Source: Armatimonadota bacterium
GTDB taxonomy: Bacteria; Armatimonadota; Fimbriimonadia; Fimbriimonadales; GBS-DC
Reading direction: 5' to 3'
Assembly (NCBI GenBank): GCA_013359125.1
Contig: JABWCR010000023.1
Location: 1-48,520, forward strand
Length of the DNA stretch: 48,520 bases
Within the stretch, counting starts at the first letter, position 1; every line of letters begins with the position of its first letter. The notes beneath the pieces are model-generated. The model searched no databases, was not told the DNA's origin, and worked only from the letters and a program-made list of their open reading frames with translations. This document shows positions 23,423 through 33,136 of the stretch, piece after piece. A program made the translations under genes and the position numbers.

Positions 23423-24861
23423 TGGTCCGGCAGTGGCTGAAAGATAGCGTCATCTACGGCGCGACGACCATCGTTACGCGCGGCGTGGCCGTGGTGATGC
23501 TGCCCTTCTACACTCGGCTGTTGACCCGCGGCGAGTATGGCGCCATTGACATTCTGACGGTGGTCGGTTCCATTCTGAACATCTTGTTGACTATGGAGAT
23601 TGCCCAGGGCGTGGCGAGGCGCTTTACCGATGCCGAAACGGACGAAGAGAAGCAAGCCTATGCATCGACCGCTTGGTGGTTCGGCGTGGCGCTCTACAGC
23701 CTCTTCGTCATTATAGGGATTCTCTTTGCAAATCCTATCGCCTCTCTGGTTTTGAACTCTGCGGAACAGGCCGGGCTGTTCCGCATCGCTTGCTGGGCGA
23801 TCGCGCTGAATGGTTTGTTCTATCTGGCTCAAAATCAGCTTCGTTGGCAATTGATGCCCTCGGCTTTTGCTTCAGCGAGTCTCGTCTATACCGTGCTCGC
23901 CGCTGTCGTCAGTCTTGCGCTGATGGCCGGTTTCGACATGGGGATCCGCGGCTTCTTCTTTGGTCAGATGGTTGCAGCGGTCGTTGCAACGACTCTGTCG
24001 ATCGCCTTTGCCCGAGCCTATATCGGGCCGCGATTCGATGGGGCGTTTCTTAAGCGGATGCTTGCTTTTTCCGCTCCATTGGCGCCTGCCTCTATAGCGG
24101 CGCTTGCCATTGGTTTTGTGGATCGTTTCTTGATCTTGAAGCTGATGGGGGTCGAGGCTAACGGTCTTTACAGCGCCGCATTTCGGATCGGATCGCTCGT
24201 GCTGTTGGCGGTCGCGGGCGCTCAGTCTGCCGTAACGCCTCTCATCTGGAGTCGATACCGCGATCCGGACGCGCCGGCGCGTATAGAGCCGATCTTGCGC
24301 GCATATGCTTTTGGAGCGCTCTCCCTTTTGCTCGGGCTGGCGCTTTTCGCTCAGCCGATCGCGCTGTTGCTGACCGGTCCGGACTTTCAGGCCTGCTATC
24401 CCTATGCTCTGCCCTTGGCGGCCAGTCTCACCATCATCAGCCTAACTCCCTTTGCGCCCGGGCTGCACCTGACGAATAAGACTCACCTTTTTGCACTGAT
24501 CAACATCGCGGGCGCCGGGTTGAGCGCGCTGCTGTGCTACTTTCTGATCGGTCGTTTTGGTCTTACGGGCGCGGCCATGGGGACATTGATCGCATCGACG
24601 GTCTCTGTTTCGTCTCTATTCGTCATCAGCCAGCGATACTATCCGATCCCCTATCGGTGGGGTACACTTTGCGCCGCGCTTGCCGTTGCGACCGTCTTTG
24701 GACTTGTAGGGCGTTATTTCGAAACGCTCATCCTTGATGGTTGGGTTTTGCTCGCTATCCGAACGCTCGTTCTTCTATTCTCCGTGCTGGTTTTGGCCCG
24801 GCTGCTTGTCGGCGAGATCAGGGCGGGCGTAACGCGAATCATCGCCGGGAGGGCGGGATAA
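23422..24861 (+). CDS. wzx: Polysaccharide flippase, Wzx/MATE-like
   Basis: 479 residues with about 12-14 hydrophobic segments. It starts with the family pattern LKDSVIYGATTIVTRGVAVV and LPFYTRLLTRGEYG, and has an internal repeat-like segment near ALAIGFVDRFLILKLMGVEA. Wzx proteins flip undecaprenyl-PP-linked repeat units across the inner membrane. ATG 23422 overlaps the preceding TAA (TAATG); the frame's upstream part is inside the GT gene. Together with the polymerase candidate at 29893 and the initiating transferase at 34361 it points to a Wzx/Wzy pathway. Confidence 0.87.
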   Translation: MVRQWLKDSVIYGATTIVTRGVAVVMLPFYTRLLTRGEYGAIDILTVVGSILNILLTMEIAQGVARRFTDAETDEEKQAYASTAWWFGVALYSLFVIIGILFANPIASLVLNSAEQAGLFRIACWAIALNGLFYLAQNQLRWQLMPSAFASASLVYTVLAAVVSLALMAGFDMGIRGFFFGQMVAAVVATTLSIAFARAYIGPRFDGAFLKRMLAFSAPLAPASIAALAIGFVDRFLILKLMGVEANGLYSAAFRIGSLVLLAVAGAQSAVTPLIWSRYRDPDAPARIEPILRAYAFGALSLLLGLALFAQPIALLLTGPDFQACYPYALPLAASLTIISLTPFAPGLHLTNKTHLFALINIAGAGLSALLCYFLIGRFGLTGAAMGTLIASTVSVSSLFVISQRYYPIPYRWGTLCAALAVATVFGLVGRYFETLILDGWVLLAIRTLVLLFSVLVLARLLVGEIRAGVTRIIAGRAG

Positions 24862-24862
24862 G

Positions 24863-26743
24863 ATGTGCGGCATTGCTGGGATCGTCCAGGAAGGCTTCGA
24901 TGCAGTTCAACTAAGACGACTGTCTTGCGCTCTAGACCACCGAGGGCCGGACGACCACGGCTACCTGATTTGGGACGGCCGATCCGAGCCGCAACTGATG
25001 CAGACGCCGAGCGGCAGGGGTCATATCGGCCTTGCGCACCGCCGGCTTTCGATTCTCGACCTTTCTGAGAATGGCCGCCAGCCAATGTTCGATGCGACCG
25101 GTCGATACGCCATTGTCTACAACGGCGAGGTGTACAACTACTTGGAACTGTCGGAGGAGCTTAAAAGCCATTGCTTCCGCAGCCGTACCGACACCGAAGT
25201 CATGCTGGCCGCCTGGTCCGAATATGGCGCCGAAGCGCTCAATCGCTTTACAGGGATGTTTGCATTCGCACTGATCGACTTTCAGGAGCGCAAACTCCAT
25301 TTGGCGCGCGATCCCTTTGGCATCAAACCGCTCTACTATGCTCAGTGCGACGGGCGCTTTGCCTTCGCGTCGGAGATCGCCTCTTTGCTCGAGTTAGAGT
25401 GGGTCAGTCGCCGAGCCAACCTGGACCGAGCAGGACGTTACTTAGCATCAGGCGTTACGGATTATGGCGATCAGACGTTCTTTCAGGACGTTTGCCAGCT
25501 TCCAGCAGGCGCGATGCTAACACTGGATATCGATTCGGCCAAGATTGTCGCGCTCGATCGATATTTTCGCCTTGAGGACAAGGTGGATGCCTCGCTATCG
25601 ATGGAGGAAGCCGCGGACCGCCTTCGCAAAGCGTTCTTGCAAAGCGTAAAGCTCCATCTTCGCAGCGATGTGCCGATCGGCGCCTGCCTTTCGGGCGGGA
25701 TCGATTCGTCCTCCATCGTGATGGCCATGCGCTACCTGGAAGGCAAGGACTTGAAGATTCACTCCTTCAGTTTCGTGCCGGTGTCAGACGCCATTAGCGA
25801 ACTCAAGTGGATCAACGTAGTGGGCGAGGCGGCCGAACTGCAGGGACATCTGGTGCGCCCCAGCGCAGACGAACTTGCCTCAGATTTGCCTGCGCTGGTT
25901 CGAGCCCAGCAGGAGCCGTTTAGCAGCACGTCGGTCTATGCGCAGTACCGCGTGTTCAAAGCGGCCCAAGAAGCCGGCATCAAAGTAATGATCGACGGGC
26001 AAGGCGCGGACGAACTATTTGCCGGATATCTGAACTATGTTCGGCCGGCGGTCGCTGAACGCGCAAGGGCCTTTCGATTCCGATCTGCTTTCAATTTGAT
26101 CAATTCGGCAGCGCGCATTAACCCCAATCAAAGCCGAACCTTGCTCGGGCTTGCGTCGCTTCTTATCGCCCTGCCCGATTGGATGAAGCGCCCCCTCCTT
26201 CGTCGCCTTGAGAAGTCGAAGACACCTCCTTGGCTCAGCGCGCAGGACGCCTCGCTCTATCAGCATCAAACTTTTCGAGCCTACTTAAAGAGCGACGTTA
26301 CCACAACCAGCCTGCCTATGCTCCTTCGTTTTGAGGATCGAAACTCGATGGCCTTCTCGATCGAAAGCCGAGTGCCGTTCGTTACGCCCGCGCTTGCCCA
26401 GATCGCGTTTTCTCTTCGAAGCGAACTGCTTCTGAGCGATTCGGCTGTAACCAAAGCCGTCTTGCGCGAGGCGATGCGCCCCATAGTGCCCGACCCTATC
26501 TTGGATCGACGCGACAAGATCGGCTTTGCCACCGACGAAGGCCAGTGGATGCGATCTTTGGAACCGACGATTCGAGAAGCCATCGAGCGCGGCGCTTTCG
26601 GCGGTCTGCCCTTTATCGATTCGCGCAAGCTTGCTGCCGAATACGATCTGGTCTTTGCAGGCAAAACGCCGTTGCAGTCGGCTCATTGGAGGGCGCTGAA
26701 CCTGGCGCTATGGTCGGAGATTTTCGATATCCAGTATTCTTAA
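24863..26743 (+). CDS. asnB: Asparagine synthetase (glutamine-hydrolysing), copy 2
   Basis: 626 residues, same architecture as the gene at 19378 but clearly diverged. Cys2 glutaminase (MCGIAGIV), HRGPDDHGY, YNGEVYNY, PP-loop ACLSGGIDSSS and QGADELFAGY. It begins 1 nt after the flippase stop. Two AsnB-type amidotransferases in a polysaccharide cluster suggest amidation of carboxyl groups on sugars, but neither has an assigned substrate here, and free asparagine synthesis is possible for either. Confidence 0.92.
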   Translation: MCGIAGIVQEGFDAVQLRRLSCALDHRGPDDHGYLIWDGRSEPQLMQTPSGRGHIGLAHRRLSILDLSENGRQPMFDATGRYAIVYNGEVYNYLELSEELKSHCFRSRTDTEVMLAAWSEYGAEALNRFTGMFAFALIDFQERKLHLARDPFGIKPLYYAQCDGRFAFASEIASLLELEWVSRRANLDRAGRYLASGVTDYGDQTFFQDVCQLPAGAMLTLDIDSAKIVALDRYFRLEDKVDASLSMEEAADRLRKAFLQSVKLHLRSDVPIGACLSGGIDSSSIVMAMRYLEGKDLKIHSFSFVPVSDAISELKWINVVGEAAELQGHLVRPSADELASDLPALVRAQQEPFSSTSVYAQYRVFKAAQEAGIKVMIDGQGADELFAGYLNYVRPAVAERARAFRFRSAFNLINSAARINPNQSRTLLGLASLLIALPDWMKRPLLRRLEKSKTPPWLSAQDASLYQHQTFRAYLKSDVTTTSLPMLLRFEDRNSMAFSIESRVPFVTPALAQIAFSLRSELLLSDSAVTKAVLREAMRPIVPDPILDRRDKIGFATDEGQWMRSLEPTIREAIERGAFGGLPFIDSRKLAAEYDLVFAGKTPLQSAHWRALNLALWSEIFDIQYS

Positions 26744-26747
26744 GGGC

Positions 26748-27815
26748 ATGAAGATCGCGACGGTGGTCGGCGCGCGGCCCCAGTTTGTCAAAGCGGCAGT
26801 CGTCTCTCGCGCCCTGGAGGGTCGTTGCGACGAGTCCATCATCCACACCGGCCAGCACTATGACCCCGAGATGAGCGAGCGATTCTTCGAGGAGCTCCGC
26901 ATCCCGGCGCCGGCCATCAACCTCTCGATCGGGTCTGGTCCGCACGGCGCGCAGACCGGCCGCATGTTGGAAGGGCTGGAGCGCGTTTTACAGGAGTTAG
27001 AGCCGGACTGGACGCTGGTCTATGGAGACACCAACTCGACCTTGGCCGGAGCGCTGGCGTCGGTCAAGCTGGGCATCCCGGTGGCGCATGTGGAGGCCGG
27101 TCTGCGATCGTACAATCGCAAAATGCCCGAAGAGATCAACCGAGCGCTGACCGACCATGCCTCGTCGCTGTTGTTTGCGCCTACCGAAAATGCCAGGAGA
27201 ACGCTTTTGGGAGAAGGCCTGTCAGACGAGCGGATCCGACTAGTTGGCGATGTTATGTATGACGCCGCTCTGGATGCGGCGGACCGAGCGGGCGACGAAC
27301 CGCTTCGCAAGTACGAACTTATTGCCGGCGAATACATCGTAGCGACGATTCATAGGGCCGAGAACACGGACGACCCGGATCGCCTTTCGGCCATTTTTCA
27401 AGGCCTGGCGCGGGCGGAGTTGCCTGTGCTGTGCCCGCTTCATCCTCGGACCAAGAGCGCGCTGGGATCGTTCGAGGCTCCGAATCTCCGCTTGATCAAT
27501 CCGGTCGGCTACTTTGAGATGGCCTCGCTGATTCGCCATGCGCGGTTGGTCGTTACCGATTCGGGCGGTCTTCAGAAGGAAGCTTACTTTCATCGAACGC
27601 CTTGTCTGACTCTGCGCAGCGAGACGGAATGGGTCGAACTGGTCGAGATGGGTTGGAACCGCGTGCACGATCCCATCTCGCCCGAGCTGGCAGCCGAGGC
27701 GATTCGGGACGCGATCAACGCCGATCTGCCCAAGGACGCGCCCAATCCTTATGGCGACGGTCAAGCGGGGCGCAAGATCGCTGAAATCCTGACAACGATG
27801 GAGCCGCGTCTGTGA
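26748..27815 (+). CDS. wecB: UDP-N-acetylglucosamine 2-epimerase (non-hydrolysing) family
   Basis: 355 residues, normal length. It starts MKIATVVGARPQFVKAAVVS and has the family motifs VYGDTNSTLAGAL, VAHVEAGLRS, MPEEINRALTDH, TIHRAENTD and VTDSGGLQKEAY. Known reaction: UDP-GlcNAc to UDP-ManNAc; WbpI-like relatives act on diacetamido-uronic acids, which fits the WbpE-like aminotransferase in this cluster. The ribosome binding site is poor (AAGGG almost touching the ATG). The stop overlaps the next start (GTGA, 27812-27815). Confidence 0.93.
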   Translation: MKIATVVGARPQFVKAAVVSRALEGRCDESIIHTGQHYDPEMSERFFEELRIPAPAINLSIGSGPHGAQTGRMLEGLERVLQELEPDWTLVYGDTNSTLAGALASVKLGIPVAHVEAGLRSYNRKMPEEINRALTDHASSLLFAPTENARRTLLGEGLSDERIRLVGDVMYDAALDAADRAGDEPLRKYELIAGEYIVATIHRAENTDDPDRLSAIFQGLARAELPVLCPLHPRTKSALGSFEAPNLRLINPVGYFEMASLIRHARLVVTDSGGLQKEAYFHRTPCLTLRSETEWVELVEMGWNRVHDPISPELAAEAIRDAINADLPKDAPNPYGDGQAGRKIAEILTTMEPRL

Positions 27816-29926
27816 GAATCGCCTATCTGCTCCACTGGATGGGCGGATCGGAAAGCGGCGTTTTTAGAAAAGTGGACGCGCAAGCGCGAGCGTGGCAAGC
27901 GGCCGGTTGCGATGCGAGTCTCTTTCTGTTGCGAGCGCAGGGCAGCCCTTTGCCATCGACCGAGCTACCTCTTCGTTCGGTCGAGTACGACGGATTTCGC
28001 GGTCGCTTTGCCGCCGTAGCGTCTCTGGTCGAACAGATCAACGACTGGTCGCCGGACATCGTCTATCTGCGCCAAGACCTGTACTATCCTGCGCTTTCTG
28101 GGTTGCGATCGCCGATCGTGATCGAGGTCAATTCGCACGACTTGAAGGAGTACGCCGCCGGACCGCGCGGACGCTATTTTTATCACCGTCTTACTCGAGG
28201 CCGATTGTTCGGGCTGGCGTCGGGCATCGTCTATGTGGCTCACGGCTTGGCCCTGGATCGGGATTTTCGCGCTCTGTGCCGTCCGGGCATCGTCATCCCG
28301 AACGGCATCGACCTGAACCGTTATGAGTCATTGCCATTGCCTTCGAACGCTCGTCCGCGATTGGCGTTTATGGGCACGCCCGGCCAGCGCTGGCACGGGG
28401 CCGACAAGATTGCAAGGTTGGCCGCCGAGACGCCAGACTGGGATTACATTTTAATCGGTCCTAACGCCGACGAGGCTCCGGCCTCGCCGCCCAACGTCAA
28501 AGCCTTGGGCTATTTGAAAGAACAGGATTATCGACAGGCGCTGGGCGAGTGCAATGCCGCGATCGGCTCGCTGGCGATGGATCGGGCGGGCGTTGCAGAA
28601 GGTTCGCCGTTAAAAGTCCGCGAGTACCTGGCATTGGGACTGCCGACGCTGATCGCCTATCGGGACAGCGACTTTTTGGGCGGGGCGGAGTTCCTCTTAG
28701 AATTGCCTTTAGGTTCCGAGCCGATCGATCACCTACCCAAGATTCGAAGATTTGTAGAGGATTGGCAAGGCCGAAGGGTCGAGCGATGCCAGATTCAACA
28801 TCTTGATTGGGCGGAAAAGGAGGAACGACGTCTTGCCTTCTTCCGATCGCTCTCATCGCCGAAGAAGATTCTGTTCGTTTCGACCGGACTGGACGTAGGG
28901 GGCGCGGAGACGCAATTGTTCAGCCTGGCCACAGGGCTCAAGCAGCGGGGATGGTCGCCTTGGGTCGTCTCATTGCTGCCTCCTGGCCCCATTGGCTCAA
29001 AACTCTTGCGCGAAGATGTGCCGGTCGCCTCGTTGGAGATGCGACGGCGGTTGCCCGACCCTCGCGCCATTGCGCGCCTTGCTCGTTGCGTCCGATCCTG
29101 GCGGCCTAATATCGCCCATTCTCATCAAATTCATGCCAATCTGCTGTCCCGCATCGCTCGTGTCTTTGCTCGACAGGGTCGATTGGTCTGTACGGCTCAC
29201 AGCATGAACGAAGGCGGTCGCCTGCGAATGGCGGCCTATCGATTGACCGAGCGGCTATGCGACGTTACGACCATCATCAGCCAGGCCGCCGCCGCCGCCA
29301 TGATCGACAAAGGCGGAGCGAGCGCGGGCAAGCTCCGAGTCATCCCGAACGGCGTCGATACCGAGCGATTTGGACCAATCGATAGGCCACCGAACGACGA
29401 TTTCGTATGGGTCGCCTTATGTCGGTTAGATGCTGCAAAGGACATTCCAACCATGCTCAAAGCCGCACGCATCGCCCTCTCTGATAAGGGGCGGCTTCTG
29501 ATCGCTGGGGATGGGCCGCTAAAGGCAGAGCTCGTAACCATGGCCATAGGGATGGGCGCAAAGGTACAATTCGTCGGTACGGTGTCCGACAGCGCAAATT
29601 TTTTGCAAGCGGCGGACGGGTTCTTGATGTCGTCTGCTTGGGAAGGGTTGCCAATGTCGCTGTTAGAAGCGGCGGCAACCGGCCTGCCTATCGCATCGAC
29701 CAGCGTTGGCGGCATTCCCGAGGTTGTGGAAGACGGCTTGTCGGGATTGCTCTGTTCGGCTGGCGATGCGGAAGCTTTGGCGGCAAACATGACAAGGGTG
29801 ATGGCGATGGCGCCAACCGAGCGCGAGGCCATGGGCAAAGCCGCCCGCAAACGGGTCATCGAAAAGTTCTCGCTGTGCGCCGTGCTTGATCAATGGGAAG
29901 CCCTATTCGACGAAATCGGCTCATAA
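27812..29926 (+). CDS. Fused tandem glycosyltransferase (two GT4-type domains)
   Basis: 704 residues. Domain 1 (about 1-345) is GT-B-like, with VIPNGIDLNRY and a late GSPLKVREYLALGLPTL region. Domain 2 (about 350-704) is a GT4 with KKILFVSTGLDVGGAETQLF, VIPNGVDTERFGP, ALCRLDAAKDIPTMLKAA and SAWEGLPMSLLEAAATGLPI. Each domain probably adds one sugar, so the fusion would act on two successive steps of the repeat unit. GTG 27812 overlaps the previous TGA. The frame is continuous; I see no stop or shift between the domains. Confidence 0.85.
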   Translation: MRIAYLLHWMGGSESGVFRKVDAQARAWQAAGCDASLFLLRAQGSPLPSTELPLRSVEYDGFRGRFAAVASLVEQINDWSPDIVYLRQDLYYPALSGLRSPIVIEVNSHDLKEYAAGPRGRYFYHRLTRGRLFGLASGIVYVAHGLALDRDFRALCRPGIVIPNGIDLNRYESLPLPSNARPRLAFMGTPGQRWHGADKIARLAAETPDWDYILIGPNADEAPASPPNVKALGYLKEQDYRQALGECNAAIGSLAMDRAGVAEGSPLKVREYLALGLPTLIAYRDSDFLGGAEFLLELPLGSEPIDHLPKIRRFVEDWQGRRVERCQIQHLDWAEKEERRLAFFRSLSSPKKILFVSTGLDVGGAETQLFSLATGLKQRGWSPWVVSLLPPGPIGSKLLREDVPVASLEMRRRLPDPRAIARLARCVRSWRPNIAHSHQIHANLLSRIARVFARQGRLVCTAHSMNEGGRLRMAAYRLTERLCDVTTIISQAAAAAMIDKGGASAGKLRVIPNGVDTERFGPIDRPPNDDFVWVALCRLDAAKDIPTMLKAARIALSDKGRLLIAGDGPLKAELVTMAIGMGAKVQFVGTVSDSANFLQAADGFLMSSAWEGLPMSLLEAAATGLPIASTSVGGIPEVVEDGLSGLLCSAGDAEALAANMTRVMAMAPTEREAMGKAARKRVIEKFSLCAVLDQWEALFDEIGS

Positions 29927-31224
29927 TCGGCGGCCTGTTGGTCGGGTGCGCAGCCTTTGCGCTGGCCACCTGGCTCGAAAGCGGCCTGGCGGTCGTTTTA
30001 CTGCTAACGCCCTGGCTCTCTTTATTCTTTGTGCCTCAGCAACATTGGCGTCTGGTTAGCGTTCTGCTGTTTGTCAAGTTGGCGATGGTTGGAGTCGTAA
30101 CGGTGCTCACCAATGCGGTCTGGGGTTCTCCACTGATCCCTGTCAATCCCGATCAGGCCTTCTACTTGAGCACGGCCGAGCGCATTCGATCCGACTTATC
30201 TCAAGGCATCGAGCCGGATTACCAGTCGATCATCATGTTGCACAACCGACTTTACAACATCCTCATCGGCTGGCTCGCATACTTTAATGGATCGTCCGAT
30301 CCGTTCATGTTTCGCTTGTTAAACATGAACATAACGGTGATTACCGCGCTTGGGATATTTTGGCTGGCGCGGCGAGTCTATCCCTCGAACGAGCTTGCTC
30401 ATACTGTCGCGCTCATCGGCGGCCTGCTCCTTCCATCGGCCAACGTCTATGCGATGTTCGTCCTGCGCGATGTGATGATCGCAATGTCCGTCGTGCTTTT
30501 TAGCCTGGCATTGGTTCGTAAGGACCTCTTGCTCGGCGGCATTGTGATGTTCGTCAGTTATCACCTTCGCTTTCAATTGCCTTTTGTAATGGCGGGCACA
30601 GCGATCGTCTATCTATGGGTCAGCCTCTTCTATCAAAAGAAGCAGCCTAGTCGCGCTATCGTCTTGGCCTCGTTTGCTGGTTTTGCAGCGATCGGATTTG
30701 TTGCGGCAAAGGCGGTGCTGCCGCAGGTTGCCTATGTCGATGCAGCGCTTTCGCTCGACAATGTCGGCGCCTTTCTTGTACGCATGATCCCGTCTGTGCT
30801 GGGTTTGGACTTCTTTTTTGCAGACACTTCTCGAAGCGAGGTCAGCGCGAGTTTTGCCACCGCGATGAGTTGGCCGATGGCGCTGGCCACCCGCATTGTG
30901 ATGCCCGATAGCTTCATCGTCCCGCTGCTCTTTGTCTGGCACACGGTGGCCAACAAGCGCGGGATGGCTAATCGAACCGCGTTCCTGCTGGCTTGGTCGC
31001 TCTGGTTCTTCATCGGCATTTATGCCTTTGGCTATTGGATCGAGTATCAAGCACAATTCCTGCGATTGGTGCTGCCGTTCTATCCGCCGATGCTCGCGCT
31101 GGTTTCGCCCTATATCGCCGCTTTTATCGAGCAACGACAGAAACGAGACGAGCCGGCGCCCGCTCCAAAACCTGCTTTTGGCCTGGCCGTAACCGAAGTC
31201 CGCAACCGTGAGGCGTTGCGCTAA
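29893..31224 (+). CDS. Polytopic membrane protein, candidate O-antigen polymerase Wzy
   Basis: 443 residues, about 10-11 transmembrane segments and a charged C-terminal tail rich in Pro. A candidate large periplasmic loop lies near NPDQAFYLSTAERIRSDLSQ. Wzy proteins share little sequence, so this call rests on topology and position between glycosyltransferases. A GT-C-type transferase is the main alternative. ATG 29893 lies 34 nt inside the tandem GT gene; no other early ATG exists in the frame. The stop shares a base with the next ATG (TAATG). Confidence 0.65.
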   Translation: MGSPIRRNRLIIGGLLVGCAAFALATWLESGLAVVLLLTPWLSLFFVPQQHWRLVSVLLFVKLAMVGVVTVLTNAVWGSPLIPVNPDQAFYLSTAERIRSDLSQGIEPDYQSIIMLHNRLYNILIGWLAYFNGSSDPFMFRLLNMNITVITALGIFWLARRVYPSNELAHTVALIGGLLLPSANVYAMFVLRDVMIAMSVVLFSLALVRKDLLLGGIVMFVSYHLRFQLPFVMAGTAIVYLWVSLFYQKKQPSRAIVLASFAGFAAIGFVAAKAVLPQVAYVDAALSLDNVGAFLVRMIPSVLGLDFFFADTSRSEVSASFATAMSWPMALATRIVMPDSFIVPLLFVWHTVANKRGMANRTAFLLAWSLWFFIGIYAFGYWIEYQAQFLRLVLPFYPPMLALVSPYIAAFIEQRQKRDEPAPAPKPAFGLAVTEVRNREALR

Positions 31225-32339
31225 TGCCCGTTCGAACGCTTCACGCGATAGGCGATTCGAAGTTTGGCGGCGGATCGGTAATCATCTTACGACTAATGGA
31301 ACTTGGCCTTCAGATGGGACATCAGGTCGAAGTTTTGGCAACGGACGACCGATTCTGTGCGGAATCTGAGGCGATTGGGGTTCGCTGCGTTCGATTAGAT
31401 GTGATTCGGCGCGAGATTCGACCGATCTTCGACTGGCGCGGAACCCAGGCGCTTGCGCGCTATCTTCGTGAGAACCGATACGATCTCGTGCACACGCACA
31501 CATCAAAGGCTGGGTTCATTGGTCGCAGGGCGGCTTGGATGGCTGGATGCCCGCGCATACTCCACACCGTGCACGGATTCGCGTTTCACGAACGGTCCAA
31601 TCCTGTCTCGATGCGTCTTTTTGTCGCGCTGGAGCGCATGGCTGCCCGATGGTGCCACCGTTTGGTAACGGTGAGCGAGTTCCATAGAGATTGGGCCGTT
31701 CGATTGGGCATCGCCCCGCCCGAAAAGATCGTCGCCATCCCAAATGGCATCTCGCCTGAGCGGGTTAAGCCTGCGCGCACACCCGACGATGTTCGGCGCG
31801 AACTAGGAATAGGGCCCGATCAATTCGTAATTGCTTCGATCGGCCGCCTGGCCAAAGGTAAGGGGCTAGAGGAACTGGTCTCAATCTTGCCCGACATACG
31901 CCTTGCAAAGCCCGGCGCCGTGCTGTTGCTACCGGGAGAAGGCAATCTGAAGTTCGAAGGCGAAGGCATCATTGCTCCGGGCTTTCGAACCGACATTGGC
32001 GACCTGCTGAACATCGCCGACCTGGTCGCGTTGCCGTCTCATCGCGAGGGCCTTTCGATCGCGCTACTAGAGGCGATGGCCGCCGGAAAGCCTATAGTTG
32101 CATCAGATTTGGCCAGTAACATTGAAGCGGCGGAAGGCGCTGCCGAATTTGTATCCGTCGGCGATAAAGCACAGCTTTGCCGGACAATTCTTCAACTTAT
32201 CTCTCATTCTGATCGCGCGCAGCAACTTGGGCAAGCGGCCAAACAGCGCTTTGAAGAACGCTATACCGAACGGCGCATGATCGAACAGTATCGCGATCTT
32301 TATCAATTTATGCTCGGCGCAGAATTGGCGGTCCGATGA
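31224..32339 (+). CDS. Glycosyltransferase family 4
   Basis: 371 residues. GT-B fold: N-terminal GDSKFGGGSVIILRLMELGL, a DLVHTHTSKAGFIGR acceptor-side segment, then VAIPNGISPERVKP, IASIGRLAKGKGLEELVS and the donor-binding ALPSHREGLSIALLEAMAAG with the family E-x7-E. It resembles PglA/WbnH-type GalNAc or hexose transferases, but donor identity cannot be read. Overlaps neighbours by 1 nt upstream and 4 nt (ATGA) downstream. Confidence 0.9.
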   Translation: MPVRTLHAIGDSKFGGGSVIILRLMELGLQMGHQVEVLATDDRFCAESEAIGVRCVRLDVIRREIRPIFDWRGTQALARYLRENRYDLVHTHTSKAGFIGRRAAWMAGCPRILHTVHGFAFHERSNPVSMRLFVALERMAARWCHRLVTVSEFHRDWAVRLGIAPPEKIVAIPNGISPERVKPARTPDDVRRELGIGPDQFVIASIGRLAKGKGLEELVSILPDIRLAKPGAVLLLPGEGNLKFEGEGIIAPGFRTDIGDLLNIADLVALPSHREGLSIALLEAMAAGKPIVASDLASNIEAAEGAAEFVSVGDKAQLCRTILQLISHSDRAQQLGQAAKQRFEERYTERRMIEQYRDLYQFMLGAELAVR

Positions 32340-33121
32340 CCCAGATCGTCCTGCTGACCAACGGCAACTACTTTGCCGCAAAGATTGCGAAACCGCTCTT
32401 CTCTCACCCAGCAATCGAACTGGCCGGAATCGTGATCGTAACGGGCGACTACAAAGGGAAATCGGGGCTTGCCTCCTACAAAGAGCTTCTCAAAGCGACC
32501 GCGCTGCCCTACCTTATCTACAAGGTCGCCTCAACCTTGGGCTTGTCGTTCTTAAGCCGCATGTTAGGCAAGAAACCGCTCACCGTCCGGAGATTGGCTC
32601 AAGAGTTTCAGGTTCCTGCATTCGAAACCGTCAAGGTCAACAGCCCTGAATCGGTCGCGTTTGTCGAAGCGCACCAGCCCGACATTCTCCTCTCCATCAG
32701 TTGCCCCCAGCGAATTCGAAAGAAGCTGCTCTCCATCCCAAAGAAGACCTCCATCAACATCCATAGCTCGTTGCTGCCTGCCTATGCCGGTTTAGCGCCC
32801 TACTTTTGGGTTCTGGCCAACGGCGAAACGCGCACCGGGACGACCGTACACGAGATGATCGAAGAGATCGACAAGGGTCGTATCCTTGCACAGCGGGAGA
32901 CCAAGATTCCGAAAGGAATCAGCGCCTTCTCTCTGTTTCAAACGCTTGCCGATAAAGGATCGGAAGCCTTAGTCGAAGCGATTCTTAATCCTGCATCCAT
33001 GGGAGCAAAAGAGCCCGCGTCCTACTATTCGCACCCTACCAAAGGGGCCTATCGCGCCCTAAGGCGAAATGGACACTGTTTAGTGCGACTTAGCGAGCTG
33101 ATAAAAGCCGCCAAGGGCTGA
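32336..33121 (+). CDS. Formyltransferase-like protein, putative sugar N-formyltransferase
   Basis: 261 residues of the methionyl-tRNA formyltransferase superfamily. The catalytic triad region is visible: Asn-His in INIHSSLLPAYAG and the Asp in EEIDKGRILAQ. Instead of a tRNA-binding C-terminal domain it ends with a short basic tail. In polysaccharide loci such enzymes use N10-formyl-THF to formylate amino sugars, and the two aminotransferases here could supply the amino sugar. Last gene of the first long transcription unit; ATG overlaps the previous stop (ATGA). Confidence 0.78.
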   Translation: MTQIVLLTNGNYFAAKIAKPLFSHPAIELAGIVIVTGDYKGKSGLASYKELLKATALPYLIYKVASTLGLSFLSRMLGKKPLTVRRLAQEFQVPAFETVKVNSPESVAFVEAHQPDILLSISCPQRIRKKLLSIPKKTSINIHSSLLPAYAGLAPYFWVLANGETRTGTTVHEMIEEIDKGRILAQRETKIPKGISAFSLFQTLADKGSEALVEAILNPASMGAKEPASYYSHPTKGAYRALRRNGHCLVRLSELIKAAKG

Positions 33122-33128
33122 GAGCGGG

Positions 33129-33134
33129 TATAAT
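33129..33134 (+). promoter_or_regulatory. -10 element in front of the 33180 aminotransferase
   Basis: TATAAT preceded by GGG, 8 nt after the formyltransferase stop. Predicted start near 33141 gives a leader of about 40 nt with a hairpin and an AGGAGG site. It would let the last two genes of the cluster be expressed apart from the first fourteen. Confidence 0.6.
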
Positions 33135-33136
33135 TG

